The position numbers and the translations under genes are program-made. The notes under the pieces are model-generated. The model was not told where the DNA came from. It searched no databases and saw only the letters and a list, made by a program, of their open reading frames with translations. From the NCBI GenBank assembly GCA_964036045.1, contig OZ038382.1, positions 140,566,961-140,630,960 of the forward strand: a DNA stretch of 64,000 nucleotides, in the 5' to 3' direction. Positions 41,062-52,900 of the stretch are shown here, in pieces. Positions within the stretch are counted from its first letter, which is position 1. Every line of letters begins with the position of its first letter. Origin of the DNA: Eutreptiella sp. 'Long Island Sound 2002' (taxonomy: Eukaryota > Euglenozoa > Euglenophyceae > Eutreptiales > Eutreptiaceae).

Positions 41062-42581
41062 ACGTCCTCGGGGGGCCGGGTTCGCGCTGCCGTCGTGGCG
41101 CCGGGTTTGGACTTGGGTTTGGGCTTGGCTGCGGGTTGCGGTCGTGGCGCGCTGACGGGTTCGGGTGGCTGTTTGGCGGCGGTCTTGGGTTTCAGCTGGG
41201 TCGCGGGTGTGGGCCTCGTCGGGGCGTGGGCCTTGGCGGCGGCGGGGTTGCTCGCGGTGGGGGCGTGTTTGGGGGACCGTTTGGGAGGTGTCCCCCGCGG
41301 CCTGGGGGGTGGAGTGCTGGATGAGGACGTGGTGGTGGCGGTGGATGAGGTGGTCGTGGTGGTGGAGGTTGTGGAGTCAGAGGCAGAGGAGAGGGCTGTG
41401 GGAGACGGCAGAGGGTCCTGGGCTTCGGGGGCGGGCGTCTGATGCTGGGTCCTGCAAGTAGCGAGAATGAGGGTGCGGGTTCGGGCACCGGGCGTGTGCG
41501 CGCGTTTTCCCTGGTGATCCGTGCGTGCTGGTGCTGGTGTGGCGGGGTTGTCTCGGCTGCGTGGGCACGTGGGTTACCCGGGGGGTGGCCATATCTGCTC
41601 CAGGACGTGCGGTTGCGTTTGCTGGAGGTAGTCGAGGGTCCGGAAGAAGCATCGCTGGATGCCAGGCATGTCCTCCTCTGTGAGGTGGGGGTAGTTTTGC
41701 GTGGGGGTGTCTTGAACCCGGCCACAGCAGCGTCATGAGGCGGGCTGCCACCATGTACGGGCAGAGCTGTAGGGTGGTGGGGCGTGGGGGGGTGGGTCCA
41801 CTGCGGTTTGGGGGGGCTTCCCTCTGCTGGGGGCGCAGCGTGACCACCCACACCCACCGGTCCATGGGGATCCCCCAGGTCCGTTGGGTCCACTTGGCGA
41901 GGCAATACATCGCCCTACCAAGGCCCTGGTTGCTGCTGCGGATAGAGAGCAGCGTGTCCAGGGATTTGCGTTCCCACGTGCCCCAGATGTGGGGGTCGTC
42001 CAGGTCGTCCCCCTGGCGTACGTGTCGGGGCCTGGGCTGTGTGGGGGGGGGGCGTAGTCGGCGGGGAGGAGGGAGTCGGTGCCGTGTACCACCCAGTGGT
42101 CAGTGGGTGCGTGGTAGCTGGTGGTGGAGAGGGTGTAGTGCAGATTGTACATGAGGGTCATGTACGTGGAGGGGGCTGGCTGTTGCTCGTCGGGGGTGCG
42201 GATGTCCCCCGGGACGTGGTGCCGGAAGTTGCTCAGGGAGGCCATCCGGGCTACCCATGTTTCCCGCTCCCACTCTTTGGTGCTGTCGGGGGTGGCGCCC
42301 GGTGGGGGGTGGGCCATGTTTGGCTCGTGGTAGCGGGTGTGGCCCTTGGCGTCCACCCGCCCCGGCACGGGGTGTCCAACTAGGTGTCGCCCCCAGTCGA
42401 TGGGGGGCCCCCAGATCCGGCTCCCCGTGGGGGGCGGGCTCTCGCCGTCTGGGGTGGCGCGTGGGGGGCGGTCGTGTCCGGCGACGTGGAGGAAGGCGTC
42501 GAAGAGGAAGTCTCGGACGCCTTCTCCCAGGGTGGCCGCCCGGATGCGGGTGCTGCTGCCGGAGGTGCGGAGGCACAGCAC
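41062..42581 (-). pseudogene. Delta ORF: C48-like region and Ser/Thr/Pro-rich linker
   Basis: The open frame from 42,581 reads RTSGSSTRIRAATLGEGV, RIWGPPIDWGRHLVG and DHWVVHGTDSLLPADY. An overlapping frame (from 41,910) reads AMYCLAKWTQRTWGIPMDRW and then PPRPTTLQLCPYM, with the Cys at 41,761-41,763. The block aligns with gamma, where the Cys is preceded by Gln at -5 (Thr here). A Ser/Thr tract lies near 41,330-41,390, then a basic Pro-rich linker. Frameshifts are present. If it is a Ulp1/C48 peptidase relative, the delta copy is degenerate. Confidence 0.4.
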
Positions 42582-42889
42582 GACGTCGTGTTCCCCGAGT
42601 CCCCGGAGGGCCTGCCGTACCGCTGCGGGGTTGTGTAGGGCGTAGGGTTCGGCCGGTGCGGCGGCTGGTGGTGCGGGGTGTGATGGGGGGGTGGTGTGGG
42701 TTGGGGGGGGTGGTCGTCGTTGTGCGTGGGGTCCGGTGATGGGGTCTCTTGTGGCGGTCGCGGGCGGGGGGATTCGCGATGGCGTGTGTCCGCGGGGGTA
42801 TCGACGTCAATAGGCTGGTGCTGGCTGCCGCGTGTTGCGTCCGGGGCCTGGTCTCGGGGGGGGGCGGGGGGGGGTGGTGGTGGGGGGGG

Positions 42890-43380
42890 CGGGGGTGGGT
42901 GTTGTGCTGGCTGGGGGTCTGGGCGTCCCTGTGGGTCGTGTGGTTGTTGCGTGTGTGCGCCGTGCGGCCCTTGCAGTTCTTGACTGGTTGTGGTGCCGGG
43001 GTGTGGGTGGGAGGCGGCCGCATGAGCGTTTGGGTGGGGCTGTGGCCCGTATGTAATGGGTAGCTGCTGGTGGATGGTGCTCGGCGGTATGGGGTGTGGG
43101 CGGGGGAGGTTTCGGGTGGTGGTGGGGTGGGGGGGGCGGGGATGGGTGTTGTGCTGGCTGGGGGTCCGGGCGTCCCTGTGGGTCGTGTGGGTGTTGCGTG
43201 TGTGCGCCGTGCGGCCCTTGTGGTTCTTGACTTCCAGTGGTGCTGGGGTGTGGGTGGGAGGCGGCCGCATGAGCGTCCGGGTGGGGCTGTGGTCCGTATG
43301 TAATGGGTGGCTGCTGGTGGATGGTGCTCGCTGGTACGGGGTGTGGGTGGGGGGGCTGCTGGTGGTGGTGGGGCGCTCCT
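42890..43380 (-). repeat. About 247-bp tandem repeat in delta, two copies plus a partial
   Basis: GTTGTGCTGGCTGGGGGTC recurs at 42,901 and 43,148, with GTGTGCGCCGTGCGGCCCTT and GGAGGCGGCCGCATGAGCGT at matching offsets. A partial third copy starts near 43,305. The unit is not a multiple of three, so the Pro/His-rich reading changes frame between copies. Confidence 0.85.
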
Positions 43381-43381
43381 A

Positions 43382-44624
43382 CTAGGCCCTGGTGTTGCTG
43401 GTGTGCGTGCGCGGCTCCTCGCGGGTCCATGGGGGTGTACTCCGTGGCTCCTGTGTCGTGGGCCCGTGTAGCGGGGGTGGCGGGTGGTGCTGGACCGCGT
43501 GGTGGTGGTGTGGAGGGTCTGCTGGTTGTGTGTGGTACCCCGGCGTTGGTGGGTGTGGTGGCAGGGGCTGGTGGTGGTGGTATACGTGATGGTGTGGTGC
43601 GGTGATGTGCGCTATGTGGGGTGGGTGGTTCGTGGGGCCTGGTTGTGCTGGGGCTTGTTGGGGATGTAGCTGGTGGGGGTCGCTGTAGCATGGGGGCATT
43701 AGGGGGTAGGGGTTGGGAGGGACGGGGGCGTGGTGGTGGTGTTGGTGGTGCCATGTCCCCTGGCTCTGCACGTATGGTGGTCCTGGCATTGTGTGGACGT
43801 GTGTGGGCGGTGGTGGCTGACTGGGCTGCAGGGTTTGGGTGCTGCGGTACGGTGGTGGTGGTGGGCGCTGGGGGTGGTGATTTTGTTTGTGTGCCCCGGG
43901 GATCTGGGCGTGGGGTTGTGCGGTGTGGCTGGACCTGGGCCCTGGTCGGGGCGTCGCGCCCTGCTGGCGGGCGCGTTGGCGGGCCCCCTGACCTGTCTTG
44001 GTCTTCTTGGCCTGGTTGGTGTCGAGGGCGGGTGAACCCCCCTGTCCCTGTGGGGGCGACGGGAAGCGGGCGTGCCAGCGGTGTGCCTCTTGGAGGCTCG
44101 TCTTGAGGCCTCTGACGTAGGTTTCCTGGTCCGTGAGGCCCATCCGCGTGGCGGTGGCCTCGTCGGGGGCGGCCAGGTGGGCGTCCCGAAAAGACGCCCA
44201 GCCCTCCGGGGGCTTCTGTTGTGCGGGGTGGGGGTGGTGTGCCGGGTAGAGGAATGCGCTGAGTGGGTAAGGTGTTCCCTTCTGTCGGCCGAGGGCGTTG
44301 TTGAACCGGCGGCAAGTGATTCGTAGGTAGGCTGCTATCTCCTCTGGTGCTGTGTCAGCCCACGCTTCTGGCGTCAGGGCTGCTGCTTGGGGGGCCGGGA
44401 GTTGTGGGTCTGGGAGGTGTAGCTCGCGGTGGAGGAGGTATAGGGCGAGGAGGATGTGGCGGGCCGCCACGTTCAAGCCGCCTCCGCTGTGGCGTAGGGG
44501 TGGGCTGTGGGGGGGCAGGGGTGTGCTGCCCGTGGCCACGGCTATGGTCCATGCGTGGTCCGCCGCGTCCGCCACGTAGTACCCTCCCAGGTGGTCCCAG
44601 AGGGTGTCGGTGAGGAACCCGAAG
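43382..44624 (-). pseudogene. Delta ORF, N-terminal domain and Pro/His-rich tail
   Basis: Open on the minus strand from the 5' junction. The first 200 codons look like a folded protein: FLTDTLWDHLGGYYVADAA, ARHILLALYLLHRELHLPDP, APEEIAAYLRITCRRFNNAL, ASFRDAHLAAPDEATATRMG. A basic stretch (KKTKTGQGARQRARQQ) then leads into a Pro/His/Gln-rich tail ending at 43,382. Plausibly the nucleic-acid-binding N-terminus of an ORF1 protein; no known domain is recognised. The true start lies upstream of the truncation. Confidence 0.5.
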
Positions 44625-44636
44625 ACGCCCGGTGGA
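44625..44636. repeat. 12-bp target-site duplication of delta, right
   Basis: ACGCCCGGTGGA. The beta RT frame resumes through the last bases of this copy. Confidence 0.95.
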
Positions 44637-45783
44637 CCTCCCCGGCTTCCAGGCGGTCATCAGCCGCCACATGCCCCGGGTCCCTGAGGAGGCCTGGGTC
44701 CAGGTTCAGCAGTACTCCATGCAGGACCTGCAGTCCGCCCTGGACAGGGCCGATGGCAAGGCCCCGGGTCCCAACCACGTGGAGGCCCTTTTCATCAAGG
44801 CCCTCCCGGCACCCGTCCAGTGGCTGCTGGTCCACTCCTACCAGTCCATCCTCCGTGGCGCCCCGCCGCCGGTGCACTGGAGGGACGCGCACATCTGGCT
44901 CAGCCCCAAGGTACCGGACTCTGCCAGACTGGACGACTACAGGCCCATAGCCCTGGGCCAGCTGGACATGAAGCTGCTCACGGGCCCCCTCACCCAGCGC
45001 ATCACAGAGGTGCTCACACGACACGGAGTGGTCAGTGACTGGCAACAAGGGGCCCTCCCCGGCTCCAACACCGGCCCTCCCCTGTTCATGGTGCAGCGGC
45101 AGCTCAAACATTGAAGGCCCAAATACGTCTTCTTCTTGGACGCCCGTAAAGCCCTCGACACCGCCCCGCACGGCGCCCTCCACCTCATCCTACGCCACCT
45201 CTCCGCCGGAGGTCATCGACCCCCTGCTGTTCCTCCACAAGTGCGCCAGGCTGCGCATCGTCACCGCGCACGGGCTGACACAGCCCATCCACATGCTGCG
45301 CGGCGTCCGGCAGGGCGACCCAGAAAGCCCCCTGCCGTACGCGCTCCTCCTGGAGCCCTACTCAGGGCCCAGGGACACGGCCTGCGTCCCCCCGGAGAGG
45401 CCAAAAGGCGCCTCATCCAGGCCTACATAGATGACCTGCTGGTAGTGGCCCACACGCTGCAGCACTTCGTCGAGGGCGTGGAGGCGGTTGTCGCGTACCT
45501 GGGGATGATGGGCATGGAGCTCAACCCCTGTAAGTGCGCCATGGCCACCAGGGAGGGGGTTCTCGGCCTGCAGCTGCGCCTCTGTCCCCACCTGGAAAAC
45601 CCCTTGCACTTGGTGCCGGCGGCGGAGTCCGTCCCCTACCTGGGACTACCTGGGAGCTGCAGCCAGACGGGGAGTTCTCCCTGCAGCGAAAACACCGCCT
45701 GCGCCTGGCGGCGGTGCACCACTGGTGCCTCAACACCCTCGCGCCGCCGAAAGTGGTACAGGATGTCATCCTGGCGATCCTAA
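44631..45783 (+). pseudogene. Beta reverse transcriptase, active-site motif intact
   Basis: RT copies element RNA at the nicked target. Blocks in order: ADGKAPGPNHVEALFIKAL; DDYRPIALGQLDMKLL; VSDWQQGALPGSNTGP; FFLDARKALDTAPHG, with Asp 45,139-45,141, just after a TGA at 45,112; HMLRGVRQGDPESPLPYALL in the neighbouring frame; QAYIDDLLVVAHT with the YIDD Asp pair at 45,430-45,435; and GMELNPCKCAMATREG. One stop and two compensating frameshifts (near 45,205 and 45,365) break the ORF, but all catalytic Asp residues are kept. Domain order with APE endonuclease and RNase H points to an I/R1-like clade. Confidence 0.85.
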
Positions 45784-45789
45784 GAGGAA

Positions 45790-46774
45790 GTGACGCAATA
45801 CGTCGCCAGCTTCATCACCGACGAGTCCGACACCGCGCAAAACCTGGACCCGATCACGGTCCAGGTCGCGAAGGACAGGGCGCGATACGCCTTCGACGCC
45901 TCGCGGGACAGCCTGCAGGATGACCGGACCCTGGGGCTTACGCCAGTGCCAACGCTGTGCCAGCAGGCAGCGGGGGTCCTGGTGGGCACACTCGTCCACC
46001 ACCGCTCAACCTCGGTGCGCACTGAGGTCACCAGGATGTTCTCCGAAATCGCCGGTACGCACAGCATATGCCCTGAGGTGCACTACCCCGTCCCGGAGTT
46101 CGCAGCCCTGGTAGGCGGGCGACTGGGTCCGCCGCATACCCCAGGCCCTTGCCGCCCTGAGAGTGGAACTCTACAACCCCATCGCGTGCCCCAGGGCGGC
46201 CCAAGTCCAACTACAGTCCCCGTCGGGCAACATCGTCACGCTGTGCACCACCAAGCTGCGGCTCTGCGACACGTGCCACCTGACGGTGCCACACACGACG
46301 CCGTGGCATGTGCACCACGAGCTGCACCACCCCTTCCCCGACAACGACGACCCGTGGCCGATGGCGGTGCGGGAATGCCTCAACCAGTGCGCCGATGAAC
46401 ACCTTCACTATTGCCGCCGCGAGCAGGAGCCAACCAACCACCCCGGCCGGCGCAACGCTTTGGTCCACCTCTTCCACACCACCGGCACGCAGGACCCCCG
46501 CCTGAGACTCGTCCACCCCACAAGGGCTAAGCAGGACGCCCACACTGGCCCACGGGTGACCCCTGACGGCCTGCACCTTCACATCAGGGGCTACCGCCGT
46601 CAGGCAGCCTTTTTCCCCCCAGGCAGGGGGCGACGTACCACCCACCGGCGGTCCTCCTGTACATTCTCCGCGACGTACTCGAGGACGGTGAGCACCAAGA
46701 GCCTAACGCGGATGTGGCGTGGCCCGAGCCTCTGTGCCCACGGCCCCACGCGCCGACGCCGGTATGGTTGGTGA
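45790..46774 (+). pseudogene. Beta RT-RNase H connection with a Cys/His motif
   Basis: The first frame (45,790-46,130) reads VASFITDESDTAQNLDPI and EVTRMFSEIAGTHSICPEV. The next (46,163-46,774) reads RVELYNPIACP in a neighbouring frame and LRLCDTCHLTVPHTTPWHVH, a C-x2-C...H...H arrangement that could bind zinc, followed by VRECLNQCADEHLHYCRREQ. It lies between thumb and RNase H. Function uncertain; frameshifts present. Confidence 0.45.
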
Positions 46775-46830
46775 CTACGGACGACCAGTGCACCTGAGCG
46801 ACGGAACAAGCGCAGCCCCAGGCCGAGTGG

Positions 46831-47594
46831 GTGATAGTGCAGGTGGGGGCGAGCCAGCCCGGGCCCTGTGGGCTCCCCCGCGGCATCGCCCTGCTGGTAG
46901 TTACGGAGGTGCCGCACGACCAACACATTACAGTGCACGCGCTCGAGGACCAGCCGGAGGACACGGGACACCTGGTTGTACACCAGCGCGGAGGCCCGGC
47001 GTGGCTCCGGGAAGATGTGACGGCGCTCCGGTCCTGGGCAAGCACAGTCCTTGGAGCAGAGATCCGACTACACGGCCACCCATCGGTCTGCCCTGGCGAC
47101 ACCAGGACGCCGAGCGTGGACCAACTGACCTCCAGCCGACCTGACGTCCGGTGGCACTCCGCCGACCTCAACGCGGGGTGGCTCACCGGGCAATACTGGA
47201 TCCCGGAGGCCTGGGGCCACACCTTCTCCGATGCGTGGGGGGGAGGGCCCTGCAAGCACGCCACCAGTGTGGCTCTCGCCACCGACCTCTCCCGCGCGTG
47301 GGCTGTGGCCATCTCGGGCACGGTGCCTGACGGGGAGGGGGTGGCCGCCTCCCTCCCCCTACAATACAGCGGCCACCGGCCGTGGGTCCATACGGTGGAA
47401 GCCGAAGTCATCCTCCACCTCCTACGACACGCGGATCGCGAGCGCGCCACGGGGGTCCCCGCGGACGCGGCGAAGGTAGTCAACCAGATGCCCCTGCAAT
47501 GGCTCCGGGACGGCCTGCGTGCGCGAGGACAACACACCGGGCACCTTTTTTGGTATGCCTAATCCACCTCCCACCACAGCGACGCCCTACTACA
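46831..47594 (+). pseudogene. Beta RNase H domain, N-terminal part, cut by X copy B
   Basis: The frame reads WLVTTDDQCT in a neighbouring frame, then in the main frame SVALATDLSRAWAVAISG (first strand with Asp), WVHTVEAEVILHLLRHADRE (helix with Glu), and PADAAKVVNQMPLQWLRDGL. After HLFWYA a TAA at 47,561-47,563 is followed in frame by STSHHSDALL. The insertion of X copy B falls here. Beyond it, from 55,143, the same frame continues LHKADWAASQDPAP, which is the last RNase H block (His and Asp). Confidence 0.7.
47586..47594. repeat. 9-bp target-site duplication of X copy B, left
   Basis: CCTACTACA, matching 55,134-55,142. The first two or three bases could also belong to the AAACCT tail repeat, so the true length is 6-9 bp. 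Confidence 0.8.
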
Positions 47595-49130
47595 GCACAG
47601 ACAACTTGCGAAGCACAACGAAAGGGCACCAGCACAGCGCAGCACAGCACCGCACAGGGCGGAGAGGACAGGGAACACACAGCATGACACCCCTGCACAC
47701 ACACAGCAGACGCGCAGCGGCAAGAAACAAACAACAGGCGCAGGCAACGACGCAAACAAACGGCAGAGCACTACAGCACACTACCACACGACAGCACAGT
47801 GCAACAGAACACAACACAGGGCAGCGGAACACCAAGACACACCACGCCGAACCACAGGGCGGCGAGCCACGCGGCCAGACAAGGACAGCACCACCGAAGC
47901 ACGACACCAAGACCCACCGAGAGACAGCAGAGGACAGCCAGGCCCAACATGGAACACCACACAACATCAGCCAGCGCACACAGAGCAAGGACAGGGACAG
48001 CACCACCGTGGCAAACGCGGGCACACTCGACGGCCCAAGACACACAAACCCGCCCCGCACCGCACAACGGGCAAAAAAAAACGAAAAAAAGAAAAAAAAC
48101 CAAAAAAGGAAAAACAAGAAAAAAAGGAAACAAGAAAAAAAAGGGGGGGGGGGCGCAGAGGCCCCAGGCAACCGGAAAGCAGGAAACGCCAGAGACAACA
48201 GGGGGGGGGGGGCAAAAAAAGAAGGGGGGGGAGAGGGCGACAAAACGCCAAGGCCCAAGGCACCCAGGGCCGGACGACACGCAAAGCAGGACACAACGAG
48301 GGCGCAACAAGGGTGGGGAAGGGGAAAAAGAAAAAAAAACAAAAAGAAAAAAGTAAAAAACCAACAACAACCACAAACGGAGCAACCCGAGCCCGGAGGG
48401 GGTGTAACAAGCAAAGAGCGAACCAAAAACGACAGAACGAAAGGTAAGGCGCACGGGAACGCGCCCAGGAGACCGGCCCGCCCGACCCGGCCAAGCAGGG
48501 CACGCACACGCACACACGCGCGGGACCCGGGCGTGGCGTCCTCCGACCCAAAAAGAGCGGTGTCGGCGTCCACACGAAACAGCCCCGGTGCACCTGCCGA
48601 GTCCTCCGTCGCACAACGGACGGTACAGGAAACCGGACGCGTCAGTCACCGGGTCCACACACGCCAAACCACCGCAGCGCACGCAGCCCGAGACCGAAGC
48701 CGGAGGGACCCGCCTGGGACAACCCCATGGCGGGGCCCCGAACGGGTACGACGCGGAGCGCGCCTAGCGCCCTTGCCTCAGCAAGGGCCAGCGAAAGGCA
48801 CAATGAGCCTGGTTCTCGACCGGCCTCCACGTGCCCCGCGCAGCCACCCAGTAAAGCGGGGGGCGACAGCCCTTGGGGTGGGGGAAGGCACCACGGTGAC
48901 GGGAAAGCTGACCGGAGCACCGAGAGCGACCGTACCGGACGAGGGGTGGCGCAACAACGCGGGGCCACGAGGCACGCCAGAGAGGCACGCCGCCGGCCAC
49001 AACCACGGCACGAGGACAGCTGCCAAGACACAATGGCCACCGGGTGCCGCGAACCAGGGAAGCGCGCACAACACACGACGAACCGCGGCGTCGGACAAGG
49101 TGCCAAGGACAGCCGGGCCCCCACGCCCGC
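47595..49130 (+). other. X copy B 5' part, A/C-rich
   Basis: Dominated by A, C and G, with A runs near 48,076-48,140 and G runs near 48,200. A 683-codon stop-free frame spans it, but T is nearly absent from the strand, so stops are not expected. The segment after 48,520 (for example GGTCCACACACGCCAAACC) is conserved with copy A in inverse orientation. Confidence 0.5.
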
Positions 49131-49905
49131 ACACCGCACCAACGGCCAGTGGGAAGTGGGCCCCGGCCGCACGCCCGAAGGAACGGGTGGTCGGGGGTGG
49201 GAGAGCGCCCGACCCCGGAAGCCCCACACCCAGGCAAGAGGCGCCCCCCCTGGGCACCCTCATGCCGCCCCCACAGCGCGCAAGAGTGCGCGCTGTCGGG
49301 TTGGTGACGGATCCCCACGCCCGCATCCCCCGCACCCACAGCCAGTGGGTAGTGGGCCCCGGCCGCAAGCCTGAATGGACGAGAGGTCGGGGGTGGGAGA
49401 GCGCCCGTCCCTGGACGCCCCACACCCAGGCAAGAGGCGCCCCCCCCAGGCACCCTCATGCTGCCCCCACAGCGCGCAAGAGCGTGCACTGTGGGGTTGG
49501 TGACGGGTCCCCACACCCGCACCCCCCGCACCCACAGCCAGTGGGTAGTGGGCCCCGGCCGCACGCCTGAACGGACAAGAGGTCGGAGGTGGGAGAGTGC
49601 CCGTCCCCGGACGCCCCACACCCAGGCAAGAGGCGCCCCCCGCGGGCACCCTCATGCCGCCCCCACAGCACACAGGAGTGCGCGCTGTAGGGCTGGTGAC
49701 GGGTCGCCAAGCCCGCACCCGCCGCACCCACAGCCAGTGGGTAGTGGGCCCGGGCCGCACGCCCGAACAGACGAGAGGTCGGGGGTGGGAGAGCGCCCGT
49801 CCCCAGACGCCCCACACCCAGGCAAGAGGCGCCCCCCCCGGGCACCCTCAGGCCGCCCCCACAGCACGCAAGAGCGCGCGCTGTGGGCCCGCACCGACCG
49901 CAACC
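49131..49905 (+). repeat. About 197-bp tandem repeat, four copies
   Basis: GGGCCCCGGCCGCA-type anchors lie near 49,160, 49,353, 49,550 and 49,748, with AGAGCGCCCG and CACACCCAGGCAAGAGGCGC in each unit. The units are the reverse complement of the 209-bp units of copy A. Confidence 0.85.
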
Positions 49906-52900
49906 GGGACACACGGGTCGCGGAACCCCGGCTGCCCGCCCCAGAGGACGGGCCGCCGGGGAAGGGACAGCGCCTGACACCAAACGCCCCTCACAAAGGT
50001 GGCAGGCCACCCCCCCCGGGGACAGTCCCCGACCACCCCCCCGGCACGCAGGCCCGACAGGGCATGCAGGCCAAGGGGACAGTGTTGGGCACCTAAACCC
50101 ACACACCCGCGCCCACAGCACGTTGGTTGCGGACCCCAACAGCCTGCCCAGTTGGCGGGCAGTCGGGGGAGGGGGAGCGCCTGACCTCAGACGCCCCTCA
50201 CTACAATGGAAGACACCCTTCCCGGGGATGCCCTTCCGCCACCCCCACAGCCAGCAACGCCAGCCCGCAAGGGCGCACGCTGTGGGGCCGGTGCTGGGTC
50301 CCCACGCCCGCACCGACCGCACCCGGGACACACGGGTCGCGGAACCCCGGCTGCCCGCCCCAGAGGATGGGCGGCCGGGGGAGGGACAGCGCCTGACACC
50401 AGACGCCCCTCACAACGGTGGCAGGCCAGCTTCCCCGCGGACGGCCCCCCACCACCCCCGGGGCACCAAGCCCCCACAGGGCTTGCAGGCCATAGGGACA
50501 GTTTGGGCCCCCACACCCACACACCCGCGCCCACAGCATGTGGGTGGCGGACCTCAACAGCTCGCCCATTGGGCGGGCAGTCGGGGGAGGGGGAGCGCCG
50601 CACCTCAGACGCCCCTCACAACGGTGGAAGGCCCCCCCCCCCCGGGGATGCCATTCCGCCACCCCAACAGCGAGCAACGCCGGCCCGCAAGGGCGCACGC
50701 TGTGGGGCCGGTGTTGGGTTCCCACGCCCGCACCGACCACACCCGGGACACACGGGTCGCGTGACCCCGGCTGCCCGCCCCAGAGGATGGGCGGGCGGGG
50801 GACGGACAGTGCCTGACACCAGACGCCCCTCACAACGGTGGCAGGCCAGCTTCCCCGGGGACGGCCCCCCACCACCCTCGCGGCACCAAGCCCCTACAGG
50901 GCATGCAGGCCAAGGGGACAGTGTTGGGCCCCCACACCCACACACCCGCGCCCACAGCATGTGGGTGGCGGACCTCAACAGCCCGCCCATTGGGCGGGCA
51001 GTGGGGGGAGGGGGAGCGCCTGACCTCAGACGCCCCTCACTACGGTGGAATGCCCCCCCCCCCGGGGATGCCATTCCGCCACCCCCACAGCGAGCAACGC
51101 CGGCCCGCAAGGGCGCACGCTGTGGGGCCGGTGTTGGGTCCCCACGCCCGCACCGACCGCACCCGGGACACACGGGTCGCGGAACCCCGGCTGCCCGCCC
51201 CAGAGGACGGGCGGCCGGGGGACGGACAGTGCCTGACACCAGACGCCCCTCACAACGGTGGCAGGCCAGCTTCCCCGGGGACGGCCCCCCACCACCCCCG
51301 CGGCACCAAGCCCCCACAGGGCATGCAGGCCAAGGGGACAGTGTTGGGCCCCCACACCCGCACACCCGCGCCCACAGCATGTGGGTGGCGGACCCCAAAA
51401 GCCCGCCCATTGGGCGGGCAGTGGGGGGAGGGGGAGCGCCTGACCTCAGACGCCCCTCACAACGGTGGAATGCCCCCCCCCCCCGGGGATGCCATTCCGC
51501 CACCCCCACAGCAAGCAACGCCGGCCCGCAAGGGCGCACACTGTGGGGCCGGTGTTGGGTCCCCACGCCCGCACCGACCGCACCCGGGACACACGGATCG
51601 CGGAACCCCGGCTGCCCGCCCCAGAGGACGGGCGGCCGGGGGACGGACAGTGCCTGACACCAGACGCCCCTCACAACAGTGGCAGGCCAGCTTCCCCGGG
51701 GACGGCCCCCCACCACCCCCGCGGCACCAAGCCCCCACAGGGCATGCAGGCCAAGGGGACAGTGTTGGGCCCCCACAACCGCACACCCGCGCCCACAGCA
51801 TGTGGGTGGCGGACCTCAACAGCCCGCCCATTGGGCGGGCAGTGGGGGGAGGGGGAGCGCCTGACCTCAGACGCCCCTCACAACGGTGGAATGCCCCCCC
51901 CCCCGGGGATGCCATTCCGCCACCCCCACAGCGAGCAACGCCGGCCCGCAAGGGCGCACACTGTGGGGATGGTGCTGGGTCCCCAGGCCCGCACCGACCA
52001 CACCCGGGACACACGGGTCGCGGAACCCCGGCCGCCCGCCCCAGAGGATGGGCGGGCGGGGGAGGGACAGCGCCTGACACCAGACGCCCCTCACAACGGT
52101 GGCAGGCCATTCCCCCTGGGGACGGCCCCCCACCACACCCACGGCACGCAGCCCCCACAGGGCATGCAGGCCAAGGGGACAATGTTGGGCCCCCACACCC
52201 ACACCCCCGCGCCTGCAGCACGTGGATGGCGGACCCTGACAGCCCTCTGTGTGGGCGGGCAGTCGGCAGAGGGGGAGCGCCTGACCTCAGACGCCCCTCA
52301 CAACGGTGGAAGGCACCCCCCCCGGGGACACCTTTCCGCCACCCCCACTGCGAGCAACGCCGGCCCGCAAGGGCGCACGCTGGGGGGCTGGTGCTGAGTC
52401 CCCACGCCCGCATCGACCGCACCCGGGACACACGGGTCGCGGAACCCCGGCTGCCCGCCCCAGAGGATGGGCGGCCGGGGGAGACACCAGACGCCCCTCA
52501 CAACAGTGGCAGGCCGCCCCCCCCGGGGACGGCCCCCCACCACCATCGCGGCACGCAGCCCCCACAGGGCGTGCAGGCGAAGGGAGGAGTGTTGGGCCCC
52601 CACACCCACACATCCGCGCCCACAGCATGTGGGTGGCGGACCCCAACAGCCCGCCCATCCGGCGGGCAGTCGGGGGAGGGGGAGCGCCTGACCTCAGACG
52701 CTCCTCACAACGGTGGAAGGCACCCCCCCCGGGGACGCCATTCTGCCTACACCCACAGCGAGCAACGCCGGCCCGCAAGGGCGCACGCTGTGGAACCGGT
52801 GCCTGGTCCCCACGCCCGCACCAACGACACCCGGAACACACGGGTCGCGGTACCCCGGCTGCGCGCCCCAGGGAACGGGCGGTCATGGGAGGGACAGCGC

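Larger units (their letters stand above)
39009..44624 (-). mobile_element. Element 'delta', inserted into beta
   Basis: 5.6 kb, minus orientation, flanked by a perfect 12-bp duplication and ending in CTACC repeats, as expected of LINE-type insertion. The 5' end (44,624) begins inside an open frame (FGFLTDTLWDHLGGYYV), so delta is probably 5'-truncated. In element order: N-terminal domain, Pro/His-rich repeat region, C48-like region, Ser/Thr-rich linker, Trp-rich domain, long low-complexity 3' UTR. No RT is present. Its protein is related to gamma. Confidence 0.8.
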
